Positions 9,685 to 18,402 of a DNA stretch of 33,645 bases are shown piece by piece; position 1 is the stretch's first letter; every line of letters begins with the position of its first letter. A program made the translations under genes and the position numbers. The notes under the pieces are model-generated. The model was not told where the DNA came from, did not search any database, and was given only the letters and a program-made list of their open reading frames with translations. The stretch comes from Bacteroidota bacterium (lineage in GTDB: Bacteria; Bacteroidota; Rhodothermia; Rhodothermales; Bin80), in NCBI GenBank assembly GCA_028875125.1, contig JAPPGC010000066.1:1-33645 (forward strand), read 5' to 3'.

Positions 9685-11730
9685 ATGACAAACGAAATTA
9701 CATCATTAGGGGCACAACTGGATCGTAATGGCGCCAATTTTGCCATTTTCAGTGCGCATGCCGATCGAGTAGAACTCGTTCTGCTTGATGAGGAGCACAG
9801 AATAGAGCGCACAATAGACGTGAGCACGCGCACCGGGGATGTATGGCATGTTTATGTACCTGGTGTAATTTCCGGGCAGCGGTACGCTTATCGCGTTCAT
9901 GGTCCTTGGGCTCCTGACGATGGACACCGGTTTAACGCTGCAAAACTGTTATTGGACCCGTATGCACGCGAGATAAGCCGAATGCCGCAATGGCATGAGA
10001 GCCTGTTCGGTCATGATCGCAATCGAGACGACCGGGTGCTCAATCCGGCAGACAGTGCACCTTACGCCCCGATCGGCGTAGTGGTTGATTCCAGACCGGC
10101 CGCGAGTACGAAGGTATTTCCCCAAATACCCTGGAGGGACACGGTCATATACGAGACGCATGTAAAGGGCCTGAGCGTGTTGCATCCTGATGTTCCGCCT
10201 GCGCTTCGCGGCACTTATCTGGGGGCGGCATCGGATCCGGTTTTGTCGCACCTTAAATCCCTGGGAGTTACTACAGTTGAGCTCCTCCCAGTCCACACCG
10301 CTGTGCAGGACGAGCGCCTTGTTCAGGGAGGGCTATTGCAATACTGGGGGTATAACCCAATGTCTTATTTTGCGCCGGACTCACGCTTAGCAGCCGGCGG
10401 TGCTGCTTCCGCTGCAGCAGAATTCAGGGCAATGGTCGATGCCATGCATGATGCCGGACTAGAGGTCATTCTGGATGTAGTATACAATCACACGGGCGAG
10501 GGCAATCATGTTGGGCCAACATTGTCCTGGCGCGGGATTGATAATGCTTCCTACTACGTAGCAAAACCAGGCCAGTCACGGTTTCTTTACGACTGCACCG
10601 GGTGTGGCAATACACTGCGGGCAGAGCACCCGTTCGTCCGCCGTCTTATCATGGACAGTCTGCGATACTGGGTGGAGGTCATGAACGTAGACGGCTTCAG
10701 ATTCGATTTGGCCAGTACTTTGCTTCGGGAAAAGTGCGAGGTAAATATGCAGAGTGGATGGCTGCATATGGTACAGCAGGATCCCATTCTATCCAAGGTA
10801 AAGCTGATTGCGGAACCATGGGATATTGGGCGTCGGGGCTACAGGTTAGGTGAATGTCCGGCACCGTGGAGAGAGTGGAATGATAAGTATCGTGACGCTG
10901 TGCGGCGTTACTGGCGTGGAGAGTCGGGGATGGCGGGCGAGTTTGCTACAAGATTGGCGGGTTCCAGTGATCTGTTTACGGCAGGGCATCGTCGTCCGTC
11001 ATCCTCTATAAACTATGTGACATCACATGACGGGTTTACGCTTTTGGACCTGGTATCGTATCGCAATAAGCGTAATCTGGCCAACCTGGAAGACAACAAA
11101 GATGGTACGGATGCAAATTACAGTCAGGATTGCGGTGAAGAGGGGCCTTCAGCTGATCAGCGCGTGGTAGCAAAGCGTGATCGCTTGAGACGCAGCCTGC
11201 TGACCACTTTGTTTGTATCTCAGGGGGTTCCAATGCTCCTTGGAGGGGACGAACTAGGACGAACGCAACTCGGTAACAATAACGCCTACTGCCAGGACAA
11301 TGAGGTCTCGTGGTATGACTGGGATATAGACCCATCCAGTCAGGAGATGCTTGACTTTGTTCGCCAGCTCATTGCCTTCCGTAAGGCGCATCCATCACTG
11401 CGACGTAACCGATTTTTAACGGGTGAAGTAGGTGCAAACGGTTTACCAGATGCGGTTTGGTGGCATCCAGAGGGGCGTGTAATGCAGTCTGAGGATTGGG
11501 CAAAGGCGCACGCAATTGGTATGTGGCTGGCCGCCCCCGACATGTTGCTAATCTGCTTCAACCCTACCGGTGAACCGGTTCGGTTTAAACTCTCTAATGA
11601 ATATGTATGGAGTTGGGGCCTGGGGTGGGGTGAGGACAGTATTCTTATAGATTCGGAATCAGAGGGCAGCTTTGCAAGTGTGGACTCCCAGTCCGTATTA
11701 GTTCTCCACGCTCAACCGTCTGCTTCCTGA
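9685..11730 (+). CDS. glgX: Glycogen debranching enzyme GlgX (isoamylase-type)
   Basis: 681 aa. It hydrolyses alpha-1,6 branch points of glycogen or limit dextrin. The CBM48-like N-domain (~5-125) is followed by a GH13 barrel. Family motifs in order are YETHVKGLS (~156), QYWGYNPMSYFAPDSR (~219), DVVYNHTGEG (~264), the nucleophile Asp341 in VDGFRFDLAST, the acid Glu377 in LIAEPWDIG, and VTSHDGFTLLDLVSY with His448/Asp449. NEVSWYDWD and LLGGDELGRTQ near the C-terminal side are also typical of GlgX/TreX. The start at 9685 gives the canonical N-terminus. The stop lies inside the 3' end of convergent malQ (33-bp overlap). Together with MalQ it would recycle the glucan made by GlgE/GlgB. Confidence 0.96.
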   Translation: MTNEITSLGAQLDRNGANFAIFSAHADRVELVLLDEEHRIERTIDVSTRTGDVWHVYVPGVISGQRYAYRVHGPWAPDDGHRFNAAKLLLDPYAREISRMPQWHESLFGHDRNRDDRVLNPADSAPYAPIGVVVDSRPAASTKVFPQIPWRDTVIYETHVKGLSVLHPDVPPALRGTYLGAASDPVLSHLKSLGVTTVELLPVHTAVQDERLVQGGLLQYWGYNPMSYFAPDSRLAAGGAASAAAEFRAMVDAMHDAGLEVILDVVYNHTGEGNHVGPTLSWRGIDNASYYVAKPGQSRFLYDCTGCGNTLRAEHPFVRRLIMDSLRYWVEVMNVDGFRFDLASTLLREKCEVNMQSGWLHMVQQDPILSKVKLIAEPWDIGRRGYRLGECPAPWREWNDKYRDAVRRYWRGESGMAGEFATRLAGSSDLFTAGHRRPSSSINYVTSHDGFTLLDLVSYRNKRNLANLEDNKDGTDANYSQDCGEEGPSADQRVVAKRDRLRRSLLTTLFVSQGVPMLLGGDELGRTQLGNNNAYCQDNEVSWYDWDIDPSSQEMLDFVRQLIAFRKAHPSLRRNRFLTGEVGANGLPDAVWWHPEGRVMQSEDWAKAHAIGMWLAAPDMLLICFNPTGEPVRFKLSNEYVWSWGLGWGEDSILIDSESEGSFASVDSQSVLVLHAQPSAS

Positions 11731-13185
11731 AGTGGAGTCGTGCAGCCATTGGCCGAATCTTTCGCACAGTTCGGCCTGCTGCCTGGGCGAGAGCCTCCAG
11801 CGCCAATTCCCGAAAGCAGTACCAGGGAAGTTCATACGGGCCTGACCATCCAGCCCCAGGACATCTTGCACAGGAGTAATAACAAGGTCTGCATCCGAAG
11901 CCAGGCAGCGCTCAATTGCTCTCGAACAAATGTTCTCATCAGATTCAATCAGCAGGTATTCCCACACGAACGCTCGTTCATGCTTGGAAAGCGTGTCCCA
12001 CCAGCCGCGAAGCGTGTCATTGTCGTGCGTGCCGGTATAAACACATTGGTTAGGCTGATAGTTGTGTGGTAGATGCGGGTTATCCATTCCCGCGTCAAAG
12101 CCGAACTGAATCACCGCCATTCCAGGAAACGAGTTATTCTCCATCAACTCTACAACATCGGGTGTGATCACCCCTAGATTTTCTGCGATCACAGGGAGGA
12201 CTCCAAATTCTGACACCAACTGATCAAAAAAGATTTGTCCAGGGCCCCTCACCCAACGCCCATGCACGGCAGTCTCTTCTGTGGCTGGAATTTCCCAGTA
12301 TCCGGCAAAGCCACGAAAATGGTCCAGCCGTACACTGTCATACAGACTCCATGCCCGTTTCATCCGGTGAATCCACCATTTGAAGCCGCGCTCTGCCATG
12401 ACTTCCCAGCGATAAATGGGATTCCCCCAGCGTTGTCCGGTATTGCTGAAAAAATCGGGAGGTACGCCGGCGACTACCAAGGGCTCACCCGCATCATCCA
12501 GCTGAAACAATTCAGGGCTTGCCCAGACGTCTGCGCTGTCATGGGCGACGTAAATGGGCAGGTCTCCCATTATTTTGATATTACGCTCTCCGCAGTAGTC
12601 GCACAGGTTGCGCCACTGACTATCGAAAATGAACTGTTCAAACAGATAGAATTGAAGCTCTGGCAGATCAGGGTTAAGCGAGTCTTTATTTGGATAGGTC
12701 CGGTCGTGTGTGGGCCAGCTAGTCCATATCTTGTATTGGTGTTTGAGCTTCCGTGCACGGAAGGCGGCGTACGGCAACAACCAGTCGGCCTCTCTGTTGA
12801 CAAAGGCCTGAAAGCCATCCACATGGGGCTGCCCGATGAATCGGGAGAATGCCTGCTCCAGCAGTTTTGACTTGTATGTTGCAACAGACGGATAATCAAC
12901 GATTCCGGGTGAATTGGCGGGGTAGGCGTCAAATTCCGATTCGGTTACCCATCCGTCCCGAACCAGAAGCTCAGGGCTTATCAGCAAGGGGTTGCCTGCA
13001 AATGATGAGGGGCTCGCATAAGGTGAGTCGCCCAGCCCTGTCGGGCAAACTGGAAGGAGCTGCCACCAACTCTGTCCAGTTTCGGCCAGGATATCAACAA
13101 AGCGTCGAGCTTCTGGTCCAAGATCGCCAATTCCAAAGCGCGACGGTAAGGAAGTAACATGCAGCAGAAGTCCGCTGGAGCGCAT
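11698..13185 (-). CDS. malQ: 4-alpha-glucanotransferase (amylomaltase) MalQ
   Basis: 495 aa, the usual size of the bacterial amylomaltase (GH77). It disproportionates maltodextrins, transferring glucan chains and releasing glucose. The N-terminus RSSGLLLHVTSLPSRFGIGD is diagnostic. Further motifs are WWQLLPVCPTGLGDSPYASP (~40), GDLPIYVAHDSADVW (~207), the nucleophile Asp288 in SVRLDHFRGFAGYW, the acid Glu335 in VIAENLGVITPDV, and Asp388 in YTGTHDNDTLRGWW. It is convergent with glgX and the last 33 bp of the two genes overlap on opposite strands. Only 54 bp separate its start from that of the divergent GNAT gene, so its promoter must be compact. Confidence 0.97.
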   Translation of the reverse strand: MRSSGLLLHVTSLPSRFGIGDLGPEARRFVDILAETGQSWWQLLPVCPTGLGDSPYASPSSFAGNPLLISPELLVRDGWVTESEFDAYPANSPGIVDYPSVATYKSKLLEQAFSRFIGQPHVDGFQAFVNREADWLLPYAAFRARKLKHQYKIWTSWPTHDRTYPNKDSLNPDLPELQFYLFEQFIFDSQWRNLCDYCGERNIKIMGDLPIYVAHDSADVWASPELFQLDDAGEPLVVAGVPPDFFSNTGQRWGNPIYRWEVMAERGFKWWIHRMKRAWSLYDSVRLDHFRGFAGYWEIPATEETAVHGRWVRGPGQIFFDQLVSEFGVLPVIAENLGVITPDVVELMENNSFPGMAVIQFGFDAGMDNPHLPHNYQPNQCVYTGTHDNDTLRGWWDTLSKHERAFVWEYLLIESDENICSRAIERCLASDADLVITPVQDVLGLDGQARMNFPGTAFGNWRWRLSPRQQAELCERFGQWLHDSTSGSRRLSVEN

Positions 13186-13239
13186 AGCAGTCTAATGGCT
13201 TAAGCAAGCCCGCAAACTTCAATTGAACGATTTCGTGCC
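13186..13239. promoter_or_regulatory. malQ/GNAT divergent start region
   Basis: These 54 bp separate two divergent start codons, so both promoters must overlap here or reach into the genes. A CTTAAG palindrome (13199-13204) and a CAATTG palindrome (near 13220) are visible. No Shine-Dalgarno sequence precedes either start. Promoter placement is inference only. Confidence 0.3.
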
Positions 13240-13698
13240 ATGAAAGCTGACATTCACATAGAAAGAGCTACAATTGGCGAGTTGCCACGCCTGGCTCAAT
13301 TATTTGATGGTTACCGACGGTTTTACCGGATGAAGTCGGACATTTCAGGTGCAAGAGAATTTCTTGCAGCACGCCTGCGACACAAAGATTCAATTATTCT
13401 CGTAGCACGGATAGGGGATGAGTCACTGGCTGGCTTTGTTCAGCTGTATCCTTCGTTTTCGTCAGTACGTATGGGGCCGATCTGGATTTTGAATGACTTG
13501 TACGTTCACCGGGAATGGCGAGGGCGGGGTGTAGGACAGAGATTAATGGAGGAATCCAGAATCCTTGCTGTTCAAAATGGGTGCATTGCCCTGGAGTTGG
13601 CAACCGAGAAAACAAACACATCCGCCAAGCGCCTGTATGAGAAGCTGGGCTACGCACTGGACGAGGTCTTTGATCATTATGAACTTGCACTCACTTGA
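13240..13698 (+). CDS. GNAT family N-acetyltransferase
   Basis: 152 aa, the length of a single GNAT domain. The pattern begins with IERATIGELPRLAQLFDGYRRFY (alpha-1 region). It continues through the beta-4 strand segment WILNDLYVHREWRGRGVG, where R94-G95-R96-G97-V98-G99 is the acetyl-CoA pyrophosphate-binding motif A. It ends with the ALELATEKTNTSAKRLYEKLGY segment that carries the usual C-terminal Tyr. The acceptor substrate cannot be told from sequence. It is followed after 48 bp by the YaaW-like gene on the same strand, but no functional link is evident. Confidence 0.92.
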   Translation: MKADIHIERATIGELPRLAQLFDGYRRFYRMKSDISGAREFLAARLRHKDSIILVARIGDESLAGFVQLYPSFSSVRMGPIWILNDLYVHREWRGRGVGQRLMEESRILAVQNGCIALELATEKTNTSAKRLYEKLGYALDEVFDHYELALT

Positions 13699-13746
13699 TC
13701 AGCAGGCGACAACCTTATCATAAGCAACCATTCTCTGGGTGGCCGC

Positions 13747-14484
13747 ATGCAAGATTTATTGATTGAGCTTTCGCGTGAGGACTACGCGTACATGATCCGA
13801 ATCATTGAGGGCCCTTTTGATCGTTGTGCAGACCTCAAGAAGCACCTTGAGGCACTGGATTCGTCGAATCAGCGGATAGCATTATGTGAGGGGCTTGAAA
13901 GAAAGATCCGTTATCTGGGCAGTAATGACATTGCCTATAATTTTCGGAGGGTTATCGGCAAGGAGCCCGGCGCTAATTTTAGGTACATAATTCGTGATAC
14001 GGCACGATTTCTGAAGGTCCCCTTGGCTGATCAGGGCACTAAGCGGGATTTGCTTGTACGTATGGCCCAGGATTATGCTGTGGATACCTTTTCAAAGTTC
14101 ACGCAAGCCGAGCAACAGGAGATTCTGGAATCTCTCGGCGTTGGGCGGGCGCGCGCAATTGCCTTCCTGAAGAAGACCGGGGGTGTATTTGCTGCACCTG
14201 CATTTTTGCAGGCTTTCGGTATACTCGTGGTCGAGGGCTTAATCAAGACAGTCTTGTTCGGGTTGACTGCACGCCTGATTGGCCTGAAGCTGGCAACATC
14301 ACTGTTTGCTTTTCTTTTTGCCCGCGTACCTTGGTGGGCACACGCCATCATACCTGCGGCATGGACGGTCTCCATTGGGTTGACCGCGCTGGATCTTCAA
14401 GGGCCGGCCCGCCGCAAGACCGTTCCGATTCTGCTTTATCTCGGGCTCAGTTGTATGCGCCTGGAGGCTGAAAAGCATGGTTGA
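13747..14484 (+). CDS. YaaW/UPF0174-like protein (DUF3944 plus ubiquinol-cytochrome c chaperone-like region)
   Basis: 245 aa. The order of features resembles E. coli YaaW (UPF0174): a short N-terminal helical segment (MQDLLIELSREDYAYMIRII), then a central ERKIRYLGSNDIAYNFRRVIGKEP region with a downstream IRDTARFLKVPL. A hydrophobic C-terminal half (~150-215) follows that could be membrane-associated, and an RKTVPILLYLGLSCMRLE ending. The match is from memory of the family pattern and not from a search. A GGGTGG stretch lies 4 bp before the ATG and may act as ribosome binding site. Function unknown; the family is sometimes annotated as a ubiquinol-cytochrome c chaperone-like protein, which is a fold-level label only. 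Confidence 0.65.
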   Translation: MQDLLIELSREDYAYMIRIIEGPFDRCADLKKHLEALDSSNQRIALCEGLERKIRYLGSNDIAYNFRRVIGKEPGANFRYIIRDTARFLKVPLADQGTKRDLLVRMAQDYAVDTFSKFTQAEQQEILESLGVGRARAIAFLKKTGGVFAAPAFLQAFGILVVEGLIKTVLFGLTARLIGLKLATSLFAFLFARVPWWAHAIIPAAWTVSIGLTALDLQGPARRKTVPILLYLGLSCMRLEAEKHG

Positions 14485-14864
14485 AGTTCAGCTGCGTCGT
14501 GGCTCTTCATCTTTTTGTGAATGAGTAATTTCGCCTCCACTTGGGCCACACCGCGAAACTGAATCGCCGCCTCGCCGAGCAATAATAGACGATGGCGCAG
14601 ATCTTCTTTGATTACCAGCTCCAAGACGTTTTCCTCTCACAGAACTAGGATCCGTTCGGAGTCCGCAAGCGCAGTTTCTTACTGACCCACACATTGTCAG
14701 TAGTCCGTGGTCTGTCACGATTACTACCCGGCGCAAACCAAACCGCCAGGGAATACTACAATATTCAACTGCGAGGGTTTACAGATTCTGCTTCTGGTCC
14801 GGTTGTAAATCCCGAGATGCCTACTTCCTCACTAGCGAAAACGGCAGCCGGTGATGGATTCGAT
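14485..14864 (-). other. Gene-free gap with traces of a decayed minus-strand reading frame
   Basis: This 380-bp stretch between two converging genes has no intact gene. On the minus strand, from about 14770 downwards, three successive frames give protein-like text: FGLRRVVIVTDHGLLT, then TDNVWVSKKLRLRTPNGS followed by a stop, then ENVLELVIKEDLRHRLLLLG and onward to IHKKMKSHDAAE. The last piece reaches the 3' end of the YaaW-like gene. This looks like a gene broken by indels, but I do not recognise the family. An inverted repeat (GGGTTTACA at 14775-14783 and TGTAAATCCC at 14804-14813, one base bulged) lies between this remnant and the PH-domain operon and could be a transcript-end hairpin, although no T-run follows. 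Confidence 0.3.
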
Positions 14865-16319
14865 TTATCTGTCGCCCTTGCTCGCTGTGCCCTGGAAAAA
14901 ATCATACAGTTCAGTGAGCAGTTTTTCTGCGTCGTCGAGTCGCATGTCAATGATTTTGGGGTGGCGTAAAACTCCTGCGCCGGCGGTATCTACCCTCAGC
15001 GTGCACAGTTCCAGGTGTCTTTGGAAGAAGGTAGCATTGATTTCAATGGCCTGCAGGCGTTCAATTGGCACAACCCAGAGCCGCTGGCTGAAGATGCGTC
15101 GTCGAATGAACAAGTTTCCGTCGTGGAATGACCAACTATGACATAAGTACTGGAGCCAGGCAATTCCCCACGCAATAGGCAACAATGTCAGACCCCAGAC
15201 AGCAACCGGCCACCACAGATATAAGGCAGCAACCGGTGTCAAAATGAACAGAGTATAACGTAAACAACGCCTACGAATGGTGCGCCGGCTGACGCGTGTG
15301 TATGCTTCAGGAGTCGTGAAAGGACGGATCTTGGGTCCCAGTGCTACAATCTCAGCCCACTTTGCAAAAGGCATCGCAGGCTGGAATCCGCGTTCGCCAC
15401 TCTCCAGGCCCAGAGTTTGCATTTCCATTCGATACCAATCATGTAATCTCATCAGAGGATTGGAGCGAATCAGGAAAGACTGAACGCGCTTGTAAGGAAG
15501 GGTTCCTTCGCGCACGGTAATAAGACCGAATTTGCGGTGAATTTTCTCAGGGCCCAACTCAATGTAGAAATTGTAGTACCGAATGAAGTACTGGGCGAAG
15601 CCGAGTATCCAAGAGAGGATGAGCGTGATCAGAATGAACGCGATGGTAAGCATAACCAGCGAGTACTGCTGGGTATTTGCGGTCCCGAAGAAATTCCTTT
15701 CAAGAACGTCTCTGAGAGTGGCTTCAATACTTATCAGGCCGATAATTTCCAGTTGTTGCAGTACACCCACTAGAATCGCAAAAAGACCGAAAGAAAACTG
15801 ATAAGCACTCGAAAGCAATAGCCGGGGGAGACGCATGCGAAAATCGGGGGATGCAGAGATACTCTCGTCAGGTGCGTGGGTGGTTTCCGCTGTTCGGAGT
15901 AAATCTCGTATGCGATTCGCCTCGTGGACACCGACAAATGACAGTACCCCTTCCGCCTGTGCAGTGCCGGCAGTTTCGATCTTTACGACGGCAGTTCCGA
16001 GTATACGGGAAAGAAAGTTGCGCTCAATTGCCACATTCTGAACACGATCAGAGGGAATATTGCGTCGGACGCGCTTGAAGACACCGTAATGCATCACCAA
16101 TTCTTCGCTGGTCACGTAGTATCGGAATCTGACATACTTGACAATTGATATAGGACCCATTACGACCATGTAAATCACGCCGAAGAGGAGAGAACCAGTC
16201 CGAATGCCTGACTCTGGCGATGATGTCCAGGCTAGCACGAAGCCAATGATCGCCAGGAATACATAATGCACAAATGTCAGTGAATGCAGACGACGAAACT
16301 CTGCTGAGGTCTCCTGCAT
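14865..16319 (-). CDS. PH domain-containing membrane protein, YdbT-like (three bPH_2/DUF304 units)
   Basis: 484 aa. Three copies of the bacterial PH (bPH_2, DUF304) pattern are visible: RRNIPSDRVQNVAIERNFLS followed by VVKIETAGT (~85-118), LPYKRVQSFLIRSNPLMRLH with MEMQTLG (~274-304), and WVVPIERLQAIEINATFFQ with LRVDTAG (~415-447). Paired hydrophobic segments precede them (~15-62, ~168-245, ~352-390), so a polytopic inner-membrane protein is predicted. This is the layout of Bacillus YdbT. The ATG shares one base with the stop of the upstream gene (TAATG), so the two genes are translationally coupled. The E. coli/Bacillus homologues are poorly characterised; envelope function is likely by topology only. 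Confidence 0.85.
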   Translation of the reverse strand: MQETSAEFRRLHSLTFVHYVFLAIIGFVLAWTSSPESGIRTGSLLFGVIYMVVMGPISIVKYVRFRYYVTSEELVMHYGVFKRVRRNIPSDRVQNVAIERNFLSRILGTAVVKIETAGTAQAEGVLSFVGVHEANRIRDLLRTAETTHAPDESISASPDFRMRLPRLLLSSAYQFSFGLFAILVGVLQQLEIIGLISIEATLRDVLERNFFGTANTQQYSLVMLTIAFILITLILSWILGFAQYFIRYYNFYIELGPEKIHRKFGLITVREGTLPYKRVQSFLIRSNPLMRLHDWYRMEMQTLGLESGERGFQPAMPFAKWAEIVALGPKIRPFTTPEAYTRVSRRTIRRRCLRYTLFILTPVAALYLWWPVAVWGLTLLPIAWGIAWLQYLCHSWSFHDGNLFIRRRIFSQRLWVVPIERLQAIEINATFFQRHLELCTLRVDTAGAGVLRHPKIIDMRLDDAEKLLTELYDFFQGTASKGDR

Positions 16320-16825
16320 TAATCCATATGCTCGGCAACAAAGTCCCGCACGGTGTCTCGCAGACGCACGGCTTCTTCGTAGGGTAAGCCGGGGATTACG
16401 ACATCGGTGCTCCGCGTTCCCGCAGTATGTACGACTAGACGGGCGACGTCATAGTTTCCTTCGATTAGATCCTGCGCAACATCGAGGTGTTGAATTCGCC
16501 GGAGTGGCACGATGGTCTGTACGCGATTCCAGATTCCACGTATTGCAAATAGATCCTCCTCACGTAATTCATAGCGCCAGAATCTGTACCGGAGCTTAGG
16601 TACAATGAGCGTCCACACCGAACAGATGACAATTAGGAGGCCGGTCCACAGGCCTGGTAGGAAAGTGGTATTATCGGAGAAAAAGAAAGTAAAATCTACT
16701 GTCGCACAGACGGGAAGTAAGATGCACCAACGCAAAATACTCTTGATAGTCCAGACGCTCTTGACTGCTGGATCAAGCACTTCCATGGTGTTTTCCCGAG
16801 ATTGCGAATTATTACGCACCGACAT
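16319..16825 (-). CDS. PH domain-containing membrane protein, YdbS-like
   Basis: 168 aa. Two hydrophobic segments (~29-48 and ~53-75) are followed by one bPH_2 unit with the hallmark sequence VPLRRIQHLDVAQDLIEGNY and ARLVVHTAGT. The C-terminal helix PYEEAVRLRDTVRDFV is also typical. This is the small partner of the YdbS-YdbT pair; its stop codon overlaps the next start by one base. The alternative start Met14 (16786) would leave 54 bp instead of 15 bp to the divergent SDR gene and may be the real one. Confidence 0.85.
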   Translation of the reverse strand: MSVRNNSQSRENTMEVLDPAVKSVWTIKSILRWCILLPVCATVDFTFFFSDNTTFLPGLWTGLLIVICSVWTLIVPKLRYRFWRYELREEDLFAIRGIWNRVQTIVPLRRIQHLDVAQDLIEGNYDVARLVVHTAGTRSTDVVIPGLPYEEAVRLRDTVRDFVAEHMD

Positions 16826-16840
16826 AATATTTGTTGTACC

Positions 16841-17662
16841 ATGACAGAACCAACAGCTAGTGTGCTGGGCTGCGGGTATATCGGTCGACCATTGGCGACA
16901 TTGCTGCTGGAGCGGGGCTGGCGCGTGCGTGGATCCACAACCAGCAAGACAAAGCTGGATCAGCTTTTGGCTGACGGAATCGAGCCGTACTTGCTGGAAT
17001 TAACGCCGAATTTACAGGGACGTGGTCGGCGTGACTTTTTTGATTCTGATGTTGTGATACTCAATTTTCCGCCAGGTCGCAAGCGTGCGGATGTGAGAAT
17101 ATTTATGGAGTCTGTGATGAAGTCGCTCCTCTTCTATCTGCGCGCTGGCAGTGTACAGAAGGTGTTGTTTGTGAGTTCAACAAGCGTTTATAGATCGGGC
17201 TGCGTAAGGGAGGAGGACGCAGGAAAGCTCGTGCCAGAGACGGCGTCAGGATGCGCGCTACTAGCCGCAGAAAAGACCCTGAGGAGTGCCAGTGAATTTC
17301 AGACTACGATACTCAGGTTTGGCGGACTCTATGGGTACGGACGCAAACCTGGAAGATTCTGGTCGGGGCGTTCATTACGGAATCCACAAAATTCGGTTAA
17401 CCTGGTGCATCAGGATGACGCTGTGGGAGTTGCGCTGGCAACAATTACGCAGAACTGCTGGGGCGAAACTTTCAACGTATGTGCGGACCAGCATCCGTCC
17501 AGAGCCGAATTCTACACGCAGGCGGCGTTGCGCTTGGGTATAGCGCTTCCGAAGATGGGCTTGGAGGAATCACAGCCTGATAAGATTGTGCTGAATCACC
17601 GGGTGCGCAAGCGATTGGGATACACATTTAAGCACCCTGATCCGTTGGCTCCTGCGCCTTGA
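16841..17662 (+). CDS. NAD(P)-binding SDR/epimerase-like protein, YeeZ type
   Basis: 273 aa from the ATG at 16841; the frame is open further upstream to 16802, but the Rossmann fold begins immediately after the chosen start. The nucleotide-binding motif is GCGYIG (residues 10-15), followed by WRVRGSTTSK, the strand VVILNFPPG and VLFVSSTSVY (~108-117). The catalytic Tyr-x-x-x-Lys of classical SDRs is missing; the equivalent region reads CALLAAEKTL. That is the situation in atypical SDRs of the YeeZ kind. FGGLYGYGRKPG and NLVHQDDAV are also as in this group. Substrate unknown. It diverges from the PH-domain operon across a very short gap. Confidence 0.85.
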   Translation: MTEPTASVLGCGYIGRPLATLLLERGWRVRGSTTSKTKLDQLLADGIEPYLLELTPNLQGRGRRDFFDSDVVILNFPPGRKRADVRIFMESVMKSLLFYLRAGSVQKVLFVSSTSVYRSGCVREEDAGKLVPETASGCALLAAEKTLRSASEFQTTILRFGGLYGYGRKPGRFWSGRSLRNPQNSVNLVHQDDAVGVALATITQNCWGETFNVCADQHPSRAEFYTQAALRLGIALPKMGLEESQPDKIVLNHRVRKRLGYTFKHPDPLAPAP

Positions 17663-18014
17663 TGGAAACATAAGCGATTAAAATCCAAGCTGTTCGCTTC
17701 ACCGTGTGGTAACGGCGGTTGATTTTCAGGGATCGGGGGCGGGCATTCACTGGATCGGACAATCATTTGGACGTACTACCCAGCGCTCACCATCACGTCA
17801 AGTACGTGATGGCATGGCTGTTCACCGGTATATCAAGGCAAAGATCGGAACCAGTTTGACAAATCAGTATGCTTCTGCAGAACAAACCCCAGTTATTCTT
17901 CGCATCCCATCACCGTTGCTGCCGGTTCATGAAACAAGAGCTCATGTCGCCATCTGACACAATTTGCACACACAATAGTACTTAATTCAATATGGGATTC
18001 CCGGCCGAACACAG
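17663..18014. other. Intergenic region with a perfect 9-bp hairpin
   Basis: No credible gene is seen in these 352 bp. An 83-codon open frame at 17706-17957 has no recognisable family pattern. The most distinct element is a perfect inverted repeat, CCATCACGT and ACGTGATGG with a CAAGT loop (17790-17812). It lacks a following T-run, so it is not a standard intrinsic terminator; an operator or RNA hairpin is possible. The msrB promoter should lie at the right end of this gap. Confidence 0.5.
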
Positions 18015-18383
18015 ATGAACAAGCTCACCCCCGAAGAAGCATACGTGATTTTGGACAAGGGTACGGAGCGCCCCTTCACAGGGGAATTCTACGAGCATTA
18101 TGCCCCGGGGCTTTATATTTGTCGGCAATGCGACACGCCGCTTTATCGGTCGGAAGACAAGTTTCGTTCTGGTTGTGGGTGGCCGAGCTTTGATGATGAA
18201 ATCCCGGGACGCGTTCGCCGTGTACAGGACGCCGATGGACTGCGCACGGAAATCGTTTGTGCCAACTGTGACGGGCACCTTGGGCATGTATTTACAGGCG
18301 AAAGGTTTACTGCGAAGAACACGCGCCACTGCGTCAACTCACTCTCCATGAAATTCGTAGCGAGTGACAAGACCGATCACTGA
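18015..18383 (+). CDS. msrB: Peptide-methionine (R)-S-oxide reductase MsrB
   Basis: 122 aa, a single complete MsrB domain. It reduces the R-epimer of methionine sulfoxide in oxidised proteins. Zinc-binding CxxC pairs are Cys36/Cys39 (CRQC) and Cys82/Cys85 (CANC). The catalytic Cys106 is in [11 protein letters not shown], and the recycling Cys54 is in [15 protein letters not shown] precedes the catalytic region as in the family. There is no signal peptide, so the enzyme is cytoplasmic. No Shine-Dalgarno is seen before the ATG. Its 3' end faces the tRNA-Leu gene. Confidence 0.97.
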   Translation: MNKLTPEEAYVILDKGTERPFTGEFYEHYAPGLYICRQCDTPLYRSEDKFRSGCGWPSFDDEIPGRVRRVQDADGLRTEIVCANCDGHLGHVFTGERFTAKNTRHCVNSLSMKFVASDKTDH

Positions 18384-18394
18384 TGGTGACCGTC
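18372..18394 (-). terminator. Possible hairpin between msrB and tRNA-Leu
   Basis: On the minus strand an imperfect hairpin (GGTCAC, loop CATCA, GTGATC with one G-T pair, flanked by a GAC/GTC pairing across a bulge) lies directly downstream of the tRNA-Leu gene and over the msrB stop. It has no T-run, so it is only a weak candidate for a transcript end. Confidence 0.25.
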
Positions 18395-18402
18395 TATGCA
18401 AG

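Noticed and set aside
12235..12870. 211-codon open frame on the plus strand
   Set aside because: Antisense to malQ, whose catalytic motifs are complete.
17706..17957. 83-codon open frame in the SDR-msrB gap
   Set aside because: No family pattern, no ribosome binding site, and it contains the palindrome; not enough to call a gene.
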